Shown in pieces: positions 21,540 through 61,345 of a DNA stretch of 64,000 bases (the stretch's first letter is position 1; each line of letters starts with the position of its first letter). The notes beneath the pieces were generated by a model. It did no database searches, was not told the DNA's origin, and saw nothing but the letters and a program-made list of their open reading frames with translations. The stretch lies in assembly GCA_963680875.1 (NCBI GenBank), contig OY804590.1, positions 22,754,640 to 22,818,639 of the forward strand, in the 5' to 3' direction. The translations under genes and the position numbers were made by a program. This stretch comes from Bathymodiolus brooksi (lineage: Eukaryota > Mollusca > Bivalvia > Mytilida > Modiolidae).

Positions 21540-24510
21540 CAAACACACAGTCTGGATAGGGGGTGATTTCAACCTACCCAAGATAAACTGGGAAGACCTG
21601 GACAACATACATGTCAAAGAAAACAGTAAGAATGCTGATATACACCAGGAATTTATAGAGCTCACAACAAACTGTGGATTAAGCCAACTTGTAAATAAAC
21701 CAACAAGAGGTGACAACACACTAGATCTGTTTCTAACCAACACACCCTCTACAATATATAGAACTGAGGTATGTCCTGGCATATCAGATCACGACCTTGT
21801 ATATATAGAAGCCACAACCAAACCAGTTAAGATAAAAACAGCACCAAGGGAGGCCTTCTTGTATAAAAAAGCTGACTATGACTACATCAAAAGGGAAGTA
21901 GAAGCTTTCTCAGATGCATTCATAGAGAAAAACAAAAACAACAATGACATCGACACAATATGGAATGAGTTTTAAGACCTTTGTAAAAGACCAAGTCAAC
22001 AAATACATACCTAAATGCACAATTAAACATAACACTGGGTATCCGTGGATAACATCAGATCTACGCAAAGTGATGAGAAAAAGAGACCGTGCATACAGCA
22101 AAATGCAGAAACATGGCAACAAAGGAAAATACCGAGATAAATTCAAGATGCTAAAACACCTAGCACAAAAAAAGACCAAAGAGGCTTACTGGAATTACAT
22201 ATCTGACATCATTGCCCCAGTAGATAGCACAAATGAAAGACCAAACCTAAAGAAATTCTTTACCTACTTAAAATCAATTAGGAAAGAATCAAATGGAGTA
22301 CCAACCTTAAAAGCCTTCGGAGAAACAGTAAATGAAATTCAAGACAAGACAAACCTGTTAAACAGGCAGTTTCAATCAGTTTTCACCACTGACACAGACA
22401 AGGAAATGCCAGACTAAAGGAAGTCTTTAAAGAAATGCCAGAAATAACTATAACAGAAAACGGTGTAGAAAAGCTGCTACAAAACCTAAATCCAAACAAA
22501 GCATGTGGTCCGGACGAGTTAACACCAAGGTTACTGAAAGAACTTGCACACGAACTTATAAATAAATAAATAAATAAGCTTTATTTAGAGTCGGCATGGT
22601 TAAAACAACATACAACATAAGCTCTGTTGAGCTTTTAACCGACATACACAGACACAGAATAAATAACAAATAACAAGCATGCAACATACAGCTAAAATAC
22701 AAGACTAAGTAAGCACTACATGTAAAATACTAACAGTTACAAGATAAGCAAAAAAGCAGATTAAAAGCTGATGTTATAAGCTAAGCATACCAAGAGCTAA
22801 TGTAGCAAACTATGAACAACTAAAAGCTGATATTATGAACAAAGCATACAAATTTTATAAGCACAATAAATAAAAACTGGATATGACCTAGATGGTAGAA
22901 ATTTAAACAAATTTAAAAGTCAGCACAAACTGAACATTTACATACATTTCCATTCGTGACAATGATCTTTCAACGATCACTGGAATTTGGAAAAACTCCA
23001 TCTGACTGGAAGCATGCCATAGTATGTCTGATCTACAAGAAGGGGCCACGACATCTACCCTCAAACTACAGACCGGTCTCATTGACTTGCATTCTCTGTA
23101 AGCTAATGGAGCATATAATAGTATCAAACGCCATGAAACATCTGGATGAAAACAAAATACTATCAGAATGTCAACATGGATTTAGAAATCAGAGGTCCTG
23201 TGAATCCCAGCTAATAGGACTTGTACATGACTTAACATCTAACATGGATAAAAACTATCAAACAGACATGATAGTATTGGACTTTGCGAAGACGTTTGAT
23301 AAAGTCAGCCATACAAGACTACTGCACAAGCTAGAACATTATGGAATCCATGGAAACAACAAGAACTGGATTAAATCATTCCTGAACAACAGAACACAAG
23401 CAGTAGCACTAGAAAACACCATATCAGACAATGTAGATGTTGCATCTGGAGTACCGCAAGGAAGTGTACTGGGACCTGTTCTATTCTTCATATACATCAA
23501 CGACATCACAAATAATATTACGTCAAACATCCGATTATTTGCTGATGATTGTACCATCTACAGGCAAATCAAAACCATAGAAGACCAGGTTTTGTTGCAA
23601 AATGACCTAAATAAACTTATTAAATGGGAAGGAAAGTGGAAAATGGCATTTAACGTGGATAAATGTAATGTCATGCACATCACCAGAGCAAGAACAACAA
23701 AGAAACATCCATACGTGATGCATGACCAACAACTGGAAATTGTAACAGAAACAAAATACTTAGGAATAACAATACTAGTAAGCATCAACTTGAGCTGGAA
23801 CAATCACATCAACAACATCGAGGCGAGCGCAAATCAAGCCCAGGGCATGCTAAGAAGGAACATCAAGAAAGCACCACAACATACCAAAGCAATGGCTGTT
23901 AATACTTTAATAAGACCAAAAGTAGAATACAGCTCAGCCGTCTGGGACCCATATACCAAAGAGAACATAGACAAAATAGAAAGAGTCCAGAGAAGAGCAG
24001 CCAGATATGTGTATAATAACTATGATTACAGCTCTAGTGTAACAACTATGCTAGAAAATCTAAAATGGCAACCACTAGAAGAAAGACGTATGAACACCAG
24101 ACTATGTCTACTTTATAAAGCAGTTAACGGCTTAGTTGCCATTCCAGTGCAACAATACTTAATTCCACTGAACAGGCCTTCCAGACACCGTAACAGCTTA
24201 TCCTTCCAGTTATTCAGCACCAGACACGACTATTTCAAATATTCGTTCTTCCCAAGAACTGTTGTACAGTGGAACCTACTATCGGACGCCACCGTGAAAG
24301 CATCTACATGTGATGCTTTCAGAGACTGTATAGCAGCCTAAATTGAAGGACAACTTGTTTTTATCCGAGCACTTGTATATATTCACCTAAACTTTGGCAT
24401 TTTGTAATTTGTAAATATTTTATTATTCCGCGCATGCGCAAACACAAAAATATTGAGTACTCTGAATGAGTTTATATACTATAACGAAGAAGAAGAAGAA
24501 GAACAACAAC
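21540..24510 (+). mobile_element. CR1/Jockey-type LINE, 5'-truncated, RT largely intact
   Basis: Endonuclease end at 21552-21975 (IGGDFNLPKINWEDL, SDHDLVYIEA), a frame change to 21944-22417 (linker), then an RT start (NPNKACGPDELTPRLLKEL) to 22560. A nested insertion occupies 22562-22925. A 461-codon RT ORF follows at 22956-24341 with NYRPVSLTCILCKLMEHI, LDFAKTFDKVSHTRLLHKL, SGVPQGSVLGPVLFFIYIND, LFADDCTIY (catalytic Asp pair) and a C-terminal domain to CIAA. The tail ends in GAA and CAA triplets near 24490-24515. Not functional as it stands: no 5' ORF, a frameshift and the insertion. Confidence 0.9.
22562..22925 (-). mobile_element. nested antisense LINE 3' end
   Basis: Read on the minus strand it ends GACTCTAAATAAAGC followed by TTAT repeats, the usual short-repeat tail of a LINE 3' end. 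It interrupts the RT of the surrounding LINE. Confidence 0.6.
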
Positions 24511-24578
24511 AACTAACAAAAGAACAATAAATATGTTTTCTCATTTTTTACTCATTTTATTTGTTATATAAACGTTGA

Positions 24579-25058
24579 CTAGGATGGATTTCTCTTGGAC
24601 ATGCATTTATTCATAAAATTGACAATGATATTGAGAAGTTTTGGTGAATTGCTGTTCAGTAGGGCTATCATTTGACGTTTATTGAAAACTTTTTGATTTA
24701 CTTCACCCAAGATACTTTTTAATTTTTCAAAAAAGTCTTGCCTTAAATGTGCATAAGATGGGCAGTCAAGGAACAGATGTAATTCATCTTCTACTTTACC
24801 AGCTTTGCATGATAAGCAAACACCATTTTCACGTGGGATATTATAGTACCTGCCCTTCTCAATTTCAAGACATTGGGCACTAATTCTAAATTTGCATAGA
24901 GTAGACCTATCCTCTTTAAATTTACATATATCAGTGTATGCAGGTCTTTCGTTAATTTTAAACCCATTTTGAAAAAAATATAGTTTCGAACATTCTCTAA
25001 TTGAGCAATTAAGGTTATGAATTGCATGGTCATGGATTCGTTGCTTTATATTTGTCAA
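24579..25058 (-). mobile_element. LINE C-terminal domain with CCHC-like knuckle
   Basis: 159-codon ORF. Motifs CKFRISAQCLEIEKGRYYNI and CLSCKAGKVEDELHLFLDCP (Cys-Cys-His-Cys) match the C terminus of non-LTR elements of the same sort as the fragment at 18740-19825. It abuts the start of the 54-bp satellite. Confidence 0.75.
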
Positions 25059-25121
25059 GTAAAATGCAATATTATTAGTATGGAAATTCAGGTGTCCAAA
25101 TCCTAATTTATTTACCCAATC

Positions 25122-28100
25122 ATTGTATGGAGTACACCTTTCTATGGGTGGGAATCAAACACATGATCATATAAAGTTGTATGAAGTACACCTTTCTATG
25201 GGTGGGAATCAAACACATGATCATATAAAGTTGTATGAAGTACACCTTTCTATGGTTGGGAATCAAACACATAATCATATAACGTTGTATGGAGTACACC
25301 TTTCTAAGGGTGGGAATCAAACACATGATCATATAAAGTTGTATGGAGTACACCTTTCTATGGGTGGGAATCAAACACATGATCATATAAAGTTGTATGG
25401 AGTACACTTTTCTATGGGTGGGAATCAAACACATGATCATATAACGTTATATGGAATACACCTTTCTATGGGTGGGAATCAAACACATGATCGTATAAAG
25501 TTGTATGGAGTACACCTTTCTATGGGTGGGAATCAAACACATAATCGTATAAAGTTGTATGGAGTACATCTTTCTATGGGTGGGAATCAAACACATGATC
25601 ATATAAAGTTGTATGGAGTACACCTTTCTATGGAATCAAACACATGATCGTATAAAGTTGTATGGAGTACACCTTTCTATGGGTGGGAATCAAACACATG
25701 ATCGTATAAAGTTGTATGGAGTACATCTTTCTATGGGTGGGAATCAAACACATGATCATATAAAGTTGTATGGCGTACACCTTTCTATGGGTGGGAATCA
25801 AACACATGATCATATAAAGTTGTATGGAGTACACCTTTCTATGGGTGGGAATCAAACACATGATCATATACAGTTGTATGGAGTACACCTTTCTATGGGT
25901 GGGAATCAAACACATGATCGTATAAAGTTGTATGGAGTACACCTTTCTATGGGTGGGAATCAAACACATGATCGTATAAAGTTGTATGGAGTACACCTTT
26001 TTATTGGTGGGAATCAAACACATGATCATATAAAGTTGTATGGAGTACACCTTTCTATGGGTGGGAATCAAACACATGATCATATAAAGTTGTATGGAGT
26101 ACACCTTTCTATGGGTGGGAATCAAACACATGATCATATAAAGTTGTATGGAGTACACCTTTCTATGGGTGGGAATCAAACACATGATCATATAAAGTTT
26201 TATGGAGTACACCTTTCTATGGGTGGGAATCAAACACATGATCATATAAAGTTGTATGGAGTACACCTTTCTATGGGTGGGAATCAAACACATGATCATA
26301 TAAAGTTGTATGGAGTACACCTTTCTATGGAATCAAACACATGATCGTATAAAGTTGTATGGAGTACACCTTTCTATGGGTGGGAATCAAACACATGATC
26401 ATATAAAGTTGTATGGAGTACACCTTTCTATGGGTGGGAATCAAACACATGATCATATAAAGTTATATGGAGTACACCTTTCTATGGGTGGGAATCAAAC
26501 ACATGATCATATAAAGTTGTATGGAGTACACCTTTCTATGTGTGGGAATCAAACACATGATCGTATAAAGTTGTATGGAGTACACCTTTCTATGGGTGGG
26601 AATCAAACGCATGATCGTATCAAGTTGTATGGAGTACACCTTTCTATGGGTGGGAATCAAACACATGATCATATAAAGTTGTATGGAGTACACCTTTCTA
26701 TGGAATCAAACACATGATCGTATAAAGTTGTATGGAGTACACCTTTCTATGGGTGGGAATCAAACACATGATCATATAAAGTTGTATGGAGTACACCTTT
26801 CTATGGGTGGGAATCAAACACATGATCATATAAAGTTGTATGGAGTACACCTTTCTATGGAATCAAACACATGATCGTATAAAGTTGTATGGAGTACACC
26901 TTTCTATGGGTGGGAATCAAACACATGATCATATAAAGTTGTATGGAGTACACCTTTCTATGGGTGGGAATCAAACACATGATCATATAAAGTTGTATGG
27001 AGTATACCTTTCTATGGGTGGGAATCAAACATGTGATCATATAAAGTTGTATGGAGTACACCTTTCTATGGGTGGGAATCAAACACATGATCGTATAAAG
27101 TTGTATGGAGTACACCTTTCTATGGGTGGGAATCAAACACATGATCGTATAAAGTTGTATGGAGTACACCTTTCTATGGGTGGGAATCAAACACATGATC
27201 ATATAAAATTGTATGGAGTACACCTTTCTATGGGTGGGAATCCAACACATGATCATATAAAGTTGTATGGAGTACACTTTTCTATAGGTGGGAATCCAAC
27301 ACATGATCATATAAAGTTGTATGGAGTACACCTTTCTATGGGTGGGAATCAAACACATGATCGTATAAAGTTGTATGGAGTACACCGTTCTATGGGTGGG
27401 AATCAAACACATAATCATATAAAGTTGTATGGAGTACACCTTTCTATGGAATCAAACACATGATCGTATAAAGTTGTATGGAGTACACCTTTCTATGGGT
27501 GGTAATCAAACACATGATCATTTAAAGTTGTATGGAGTACACCTTTCTATGGGTGGGAATCAAACACATAATCGTATAAAGTTGTATGGAGTACACCTTT
27601 CTATGGGTGGGAATCAAACACATGATCATATAAAGTTGTATGGAGTACACCTTTCTATGGGTGGGAATCAAACACATGATCGTATAAAGTTGTATGGAGT
27701 ACACCGTTCTATGGGTGGGAATCAAACACATGATCGTATAAAGTTGTATGGAGTACACCTTTCTATGGGTGGGAATCAAACACATGATCATATAAAGTTG
27801 TATGGAGTACACCTTTCTATGGGTGGTAATCAAACACATGATCATTTAAAGTTGTATGGAGTACACCTTTCTATGGAATCAAACACATGATCGTATAAAG
27901 TTGTATGGAGTACACCTTTCTATGGGTGGGAATCAAACACATGATCATATAAAGTTGTATGGAGTACACCTTTCTATGGGTGGGAATCAAACACATGATC
28001 GTATAAAGTTGTATGAAGTACACCTTTCTATGGGTGGGAATCAAACGCATGATCGTATAAAGTTGTATGGAGTACACCTTTCTATGGGTGGGAATCAAAC

Positions 28101-28417
28101 ACATGATCATAAAGTTGTATGGAGTACACCTTTCTATGGGTGGGAATCAAACACATGATCGTATAAAGTTGTATGGAGTACACCTTTCTATGGGTGGGAA
28201 TCAAACACATGATCGTATAAAGTTGTATGGAGTACACCTTTCTATGGGTGGGAATCAAACACATGATCATATAAAGTTTTATGAAGTACACCTTTCTATG
28301 GGTGGGAATCAAACACATGATCATATAAAGTTGTATGGAGTACACCTTTCTATGGAATCAAACACATGATCATATAAAGTTGTATGGAGTACACCTTTCT
28401 ATGGAATCAAACACATT
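25122..28417. repeat. 54-bp satellite, about 61 copies, SINE-derived
   Basis: Unit begins ttgtatggagtacaccttt and continues ctatgggtgggaatcaaac, acatgatcatataaag. A 49-bp variant missing five bases at tatgg(gtggg)aatc recurs near 25633, 26327, 26700, 26858, 27447, 27874, 28352 and 28400. Two main types differ at catat/cgtat. The unit matches the complement of the SINE body at 28686-28760. Long ORFs on both strands result only from the period being divisible by three. Confidence 0.95.
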
Positions 28418-28429
28418 TAGTTGTGTTAA

Positions 28430-28680
28430 GGGTTGGGGTTATGATGTTCAACAATATTTCAGTTATATGGTGGCGGTTAGTTTTATTGGTGGAGGAAACC
28501 AGAGAACATGGAGAAAACCACCGACCTGTCGCAAGTCACTGACGAACTTCATCACATGTTGTATCGAGTACACCTTGCCATGAACTGGGTTCGAATTCAC
28601 AACTTTAGTGGTGATAGGCACTGATTGCACAGGTAGTTATAAATCCAACTACCATACGATCATGACCATGATGGCCTCGA
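28430..28680 (-). repeat. SINE-A copy next to the satellite
   Basis: Near full length: complement of tail, body, B-box and head (caactaccatacgatcatga). Confidence 0.9.
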
Positions 28681-28685
28681 ATTAA

Positions 28686-28800
28686 TAAAAGTTACTGACA
28701 AACTTAATCACATGAAGTTGTATGGAGAACTCCTTTCTATTGGTGGGAATTAAACTCATTTAGTTGTGTTAAGCAGTGAATGCACATGTAAATGTAAATC
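28686..28800 (-). repeat. SINE-A variant, likely relative of the satellite unit
   Basis: Contains ttgtatggagaactccttt and ggtgggaattaaactc, sharing the satellite's own variants against ordinary SINE-A. Confidence 0.8.
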
Positions 28801-29153
28801 CAACTACATGTACCAGACATTACATCAACATCAGTGGAATGTGGTAAATACTTATTTACAGTGTTAATGAAAATCATGTTTACCAACTGAAATAAACCAA
28901 TATCAAATGATGGTAATAAAATTTCAAATTTATACGTAGAGGTCCAAACAATGTATTCTAACATGACCTCCTTCTTTCGCTTTGTTAACAAACTAGCGAG
29001 TTGTCCCTTCGGTATAATCTCATTAGCCCATGCGCTGGTGAATGTGACTGACTGTTCCATTGGCAGCATAAATTGTGTGCGACATTTTCCGTAAATATAA
29101 ATTACCATCTTCCAATCAGGGCATACTACTGTATTTTGTACTTATCAGAATCG

Positions 29154-29310
29154 AAATAAATCATGGATGCCAGAATGTGTTTTGAGTTTTAACATGGATT
29201 GGCGGATATTAGTAAATTTTATCCCTCGCTTCTGGCTCAGGATAAAATACTATAATATCCGCCAATCCATGTTAAAACTCCCAACACATTCCGGCTTCCA
29301 TGATTTATTT
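29154..29310. repeat. long near-perfect hairpin, 71-nt arms
   Basis: Arms 29154-29224 and 29240-29310 pair with about 90 percent identity around a 15-nt loop. Could be a MITE or a hairpin RNA precursor. No ORF of note. Confidence 0.9.
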
Positions 29311-29507
29311 CTTAATTATAATTATTTACACCTGAAACTTTTTAAAACTTGACTTTGATACACTGTGTTTGTAATGCTTTTCAAATGTATTTTTTTGTTG
29401 TTGGCATCTTCAAACTCATCTTGTTATTGAGGAGAAAACAAGTTATGCCCAATTCTTTATGTATGTATTCAATAATTTATCATTTATAAAGCTTGGCGTA
29501 GGTTTAT

Positions 29508-29642
29508 GGTGTTTAACGCCATTTTCAACAATATTTCAGTTATATCGTGGCGGTCAGTTTTACTGGTGGAGGAAACCGTAGTACCCAGAGAAAACCACTG
29601 ACCTGTCACAAGTCACTGACAAACTTTATCACATAATGTTGT
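29508..29642 (-). repeat. SINE-A body/tail
   Basis: Complement of the tail and body; ends at the ataatgttgt point, without head. Confidence 0.8.
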
Positions 29643-29812
29643 TATGTATATTTTTTATTGTAAATGTTAATATTCAGAACAATTGTGCATTACTGATTAG
29701 TGTGTCCGATGCCTTCCAAAACATATATTTTCTTGTTGTTTTTTTGTTATTGGTGAGAGAACAATGCTAAGTTCTTTCTACACATATTTATTGGGATTTA
29801 TGTTGTTCAGTC

Positions 29813-30085
29813 TTTAGTTTTCTCAGTCATCGACTTTAGCAGTGGTCCGGTGGCCCACGGCCAGTGACTTTTGCCAAATTTTTTCAATAGAATCTGTATA
29901 AATATTCTAATTTTGAAGTTTTCTGGTCAGTAAATTCGAAAGTCTAATTTCAAAGTCTGTTTTCTATGTAGTTTTTTGTCCACTTTTGTTGGTCTTTTTG
30001 TTCTTTTTCTTTTGACCATTGTATTGTCTGTACTTCTTTGACTTACGGCTTCTAATTTCCCCTTTGATATCTTCAAACTTTTCTA
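29813..30085 (+). repeat. dispersed repeat D
   Basis: cttttgaccattgtattgtc and gacttacggcttctaatt match the other copies; about 100 bases of unrelated sequence lie within. Confidence 0.55.
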
Positions 30086-31504
30086 TAAACTAAAAGTTGA
30101 GGCTTTCATCAAGTGGGCATTTAAGTTAAATGCAGTTTTCTTCAGATTTTTTTTAAATTTCTTTTTAATCTATATCATATGCACAATATTATATAAAAAC
30201 ACACTTCACAACCATTCATAACATACTCTGTATATAATCAATACCTACAATAATCATACATTATCATCAAGATTATTTTTTACAAACACTTTGTGACTAG
30301 CAAACATACATGTATATGTTATGTAATATACACAAAAATAATAACAATGTATTTTTCAAGTTTAACACATTTGTTTGTAGCAACTGCTATAACTAGTGGT
30401 ATTTAAAATATTTTTTTTATATGGACCATCTTTAAACAAATTGTGTTATCTGGAAACCGACTTACAACTTTAATAGATAGGCAAATGATTATTTTTTTTA
30501 TTTAAAATATCTGAAAAACACTGACTTGAAATGCAAACAATCTTGCTAAAAAAACAATTTCTGTATCTAATTTTTGGACATGAATGCCATCACTTCCAGC
30601 TATATTAAACAGGTTGTTTTTGACAAATAAAGGAGCATAACTCCAAAATAGAAGAGTGGTAAAGTCTGACATCAAACTTGGCCTTCCTTTTATAGTGTTT
30701 GACCTTGTGCATACATTTCAAATTATTTGCCTAAGAGAAACTTGTTATTGAGCAGAACCCAAATCTGGGAGGTAAGGATGGATGTAAGGACATGGATAAG
30801 ACTTAATGGCCCCAACGCTTAGCCGTAATGACATACAAATATTTTGTATCGGCTTTGCTGAGTCGGTTGGATTACAGGAAATTAAACAAGTCATTATGGA
30901 TGGCCTAATGTGCTAATACTTCTCTTTGTGATAAAATAAAAGAACTCCTTTCCTCCATACATTCCTATCACAATTATACATCTCTTGCACAAAAACACAT
31001 TCATACCACTCCCACAAAACATTACACTTCTAGTAGTGGCAGTTACTAGAGAATAAAACGTTATTTCATGATCCTTTGACCACATGCATCAGGTTTTTTT
31101 TGTAAAAGAAAAAAAAAGTCAGTTATTATCTGGAATCGAAAATACTTTGGTGGTTGATAGAATGTTTGCTTAACTCCCAATTTCATTTCTTTTTACACAA
31201 CTTCGAAAAATTTTCTGCATCAGGTTAAAATAGTACTCTCAAAATTTTTAACATTCTGCTAACCAATATTTGTGCAATTACCATATAGAATTTTTGCATT
31301 GTAAATATACAAAATGAATGTAAAATATGGAAGAAACTATAGCAATTATTTAATCAACATATGGTTTTTGTGATCATTCTCTTCTGAATGGATATAATGT
31401 ATTCTCCTATTTTTAGTACGTTTCACCAATTGATTAAATTTTCATTACATTTTTAATCACCATGGTTAAATTTTACTGTTTCAGTATTTTCCCTCTTTAC
31501 ACAA

Positions 31505-31587
31505 TTTTTCTATTTGATTTGGAACTGTTCTGACAGTGTGGTATTTTTCTATTTGATTTGGAACTGTTCTGACAGTGTGGTATTTTT
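31505..31587. repeat. two-copy outlier of the 47-bp family downstream of ATAD3
   Basis: Two 39-bp units with ctatttgatttggaactgtt then ctgacagtgtggtat, the same motif as the intronic array 12 kb away. Confidence 0.85.
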
Positions 31588-31789
31588 AGGTTTTCATTTT
31601 ATACCTTTTTTTTAATTTTCTGAACTACTGGTATTTCTGAATTAACTATAAATTTTTCATTGAAATTTAGAGAAAAATACAATGTTAAAGAGGATTGATA
31701 TTTAAAACCTATCTGTATACAGACAAACAAGGATCTAACGTTATAATTGCCCAATGATGATATTAATTAAACCTAAAATAAAACTACGG

Positions 31790-58646
<26,857 letters not shown>

Positions 58647-58849
58647 CTCCGAAATTGTCTGCAATAGTTCGTTCAATAAAATCCACTAAAAGCTTCTGTA
58701 ACTCACGTGTATGTATTTTTGCCGGTAGTGGGTAGTGCGCAAATACCACTTCCGGTGAAAATAAAATCAAACCATTCGCGGACGTACACGTACAAATTCT
58801 CCGCTTTCCGTTATGAAAATATATATTTTTTTTAAACAACCTTATTCAG

Positions 58850-59400
58850 AAAAAACTGCTGAGATCTGCTAATCTGGGTCACGGGTCACTGTAATTGGGC
58901 GGCTGTATCGAGAAACAGATACGGTGTTGAAAAAACTGTTGATACTCATAAAATATTGATAAATGCAATAAAAAAAATTATGTAAGAAAAAACTGGTGGA
59001 ACGCGCTAATCTGGGTCACGGGTCACTGTAATCGGGCGGCTGTATCGAGAAACAGATACGGTGTTGAAAAAACTGTTGATACTCATAAAATATTGATAAA
59101 TGCAAAAAAAAAAATTATGTTTGTCTTCAAGAAATATGATAGACAAAACCATGTGTGAAGTTTTATGACGAAACATCTCCGATTTCTATGTAAATTTACG
59201 AGTTGAAGTTGCGGCTGTATCGAGAAACAGATACGGTGTTGAAAAAACTGTTGATACTCATACAATATTGATAAATGCAATAAAATGTTATGTTTGTCTT
59301 CAAGAAATATGATAGACAAAACCATGTGTGAAGTTTTATGACGAAATACCTCCGATTTCTATGTAAATTTACGAGTTGAAGTGGGGAAATTTTATGTTAG
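58850..59400. repeat. nested tandem repeats upstream of ATAD3
   Basis: ggctgtatcgagaaacagat followed by acggtgttgaaaaaactg recurs at about 58900, 59037 and 59213. The first two lie in 137-bp copies with aatctgggtcacgggtcact; the outer part (gtttgtcttcaagaaatatg) is also doubled. ctgtatc...gatacgg can pair as a stem. Confidence 0.85.
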
Positions 59401-60352
59401 ATTTCTAAAAATCTTCTACTCTGAAACCACAGGTAAATTTACTTTAGCGATGTATTTTTTATCTTGGACAATAATAATGAGCGTCCTGATTGGATGACCG
59501 ATTTAAAACATACTGACTCTGCATGGTAAAAAGATGCATGTATAAGAAATCTGTTATATTTATTCATTTGTTTGATTCTGGAATATTGTTGATCATTGAT
59601 TTAAACAAGAAAAAAGGGAAAAAAAGGGGGCGGGGTGAATTTTATTTGTGAATTTTACAGTTTAAATAAATGTTATGTTTCGACAGTTTAATGAGAAAAA
59701 TAAAAATTTGTTACAACTAAAGCTTAACTCAGCGTTAAAAATTGAACAAATATCAGTGGTTTTGTAAATGAAATTTATTTTAAATAGAAAATCTGAATTT
59801 ATTATTTATTAATTTATTATTAATGATACAATTTTATATCCCTTGGGAGGGGGAGGGGGGCTATGATGAAAATTTGAAATAAAAACACAGGACCGGATTT
59901 TAAGCAAAAATAATAATCCAGGATTAGTTTTCTATTAAAAAAAATCCAGGACCCTGTGTCCAGGATTTTTTTTTTTTTCAAGTTAATAATATGAAATATT
60001 GACATCCACATTTGCCTTTTGGACAGCACATTTCTGTGTCCACACTTGTTAAATCATTAATATAAGAAATATATCGTTTAAGCTTGATTCTAGATATTGT
60101 GTTTTAAGAGATATGGAAATTGTATGTATGTGAGGAAAGGGTCGGGGGAAGGGCTTGTTGTGCCCTACATTTTCTAATTGAAAAAAATATATTTACTTTT
60201 ATAGAATTTTGGTTTTCCTATTCAGTATGTCATCAGTTCGACCAGATATGTGTGAGGGTGTTGACATCTCAATCACATGCAAAAACGCACCACTTCACTA
60301 AAAGGGGATGTTTTGGGCCATATTTTTTTACGAAGTGCATGTACGTAATTAT

Positions 60353-60600
60353 AAGAATAAGAATACTTTATTAAACCAATCATGGTGCCCATAGCTGAGC
60401 AGTAGAATCAATACATAATCAAACATAACAAAATAAACCACATACATATACACTATAACATAATAATAATAATTTGATTAGTTTGATTAAATACACATAG
60501 TGAGACTAAGACAAAATGAAAATAAGTCAAATAAAATATTCAAATTAACCATCACAATTGACTGCACAATAAAAACATGTAAATTTAAATTTAAAGATCT
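60353..60600 (-). mobile_element. LINE 3' end fragment
   Basis: The minus strand ends GGGCACCATGATTGGTTTAA, then TAAAG and TATTC repeats, a typical LINE tail. No coding sequence. Confidence 0.5.
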
Positions 60601-60644
60601 AAAGATTTTGATTGAATCAAGGGGGAAGACAACTCCATGTTACA

Positions 60645-60755
60645 CATATATATATATATATACGTCTGAAAATTAAACCAAACAGTGTTAGAATTAGATT
60701 TTAGAGCTGTCAAATTTTTGTTCTTCCCTAGACGGGATTTGAACTCACACCATTG
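60645..60755 (-). repeat. SINE-C copy
   Basis: TA tail then complement of the body and B-box (gggatttgaactcacacc). Confidence 0.7.
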
Positions 60756-61138
60756 ATATATACACACATTACAATAAAAGGTTAAATAAATATACATAAG
60801 CCAGAAATTTAAACAACGGTTGCAAGCATATTGTGTTTTTCTGCGTATTTTAATTCAGAATCAGCCGTAGAAAAAAATGCAGATTTTGCATGAATTTAAC
60901 ACACGTTTTTGCAAAGAATGGTTTGTTTCTTTGAAATATTTCGATAATGTGATATTTTTTCCCCCAATTTATTATTAGCTGTACCACAGCCGTCCGTGGC
61001 ACGGAATTACCTCTCCCTCTTTTTTAGATTTCTGTTTACATATCTATTTCCAATAAAATTTCTTCATCAATTCATCTCTTTTTCCTTTATTTATCGTATT
61101 CGTGTCCATATATACATACAATCTTATTGTAACAACAA

Positions 61139-61211
61139 CTTGCATATACCGGCCCTATAATATAGGGGGTCGTAATTCCGTTCAACGAGAACTTGTGACT
61201 GGTATATGCAA
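61139..61211. repeat. 11-bp inverted repeat around 50 bases
   Basis: ttgcatatacc at 61139 and its complement ending 61211. Confidence 0.5.
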
Positions 61212-61297
61212 CACTGTATTGTGGTTTATGTTTTAATATTTTCAAAGCAAAAATCAAATGGTTATTCAGGCTTTCTGTATTCTTTCCATCCAAACAA

Positions 61298-61345
61298 AGA
61301 ATATAACTGAAATATTATTGAAAGTGGCGTTAAACACAACAACCG
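61298..61345 (+). repeat. SINE tail fragment
   Basis: aatataactgaaatattatt followed by gaaagtggcgttaaacac. Confidence 0.7.

Larger units (their letters stand above)
29650..31789. other. downstream flank of ATAD3, no gene
   Basis: Besides repeat D and the two-copy 39-bp motif, it is AT-rich with no coding pattern. AATAAA-like polyadenylation candidates on the minus strand are too frequent to choose. Confidence 0.5.
59400..61297. other. intergenic, ATAD3 to sulfotransferase locus
   Basis: AT-rich with a G-run at 59845-59860 and simple repeats. Only the SINE-C and LINE tail are recognised. Confidence 0.5.

Noticed and set aside
25123..28369. Long ORFs encoding repeats of LYGVHLSMGGNQTHDHIK
   Set aside because: They come from a 54-bp satellite whose period is divisible by three; equally long ORFs occur on the other strand and the frame breaks at every 5-bp deletion unit.
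58647..58676. Upstream in-frame Met as ATAD3 start
   Set aside because: The conserved family start is MSWLFG; the extra residues have no counterpart in the family.
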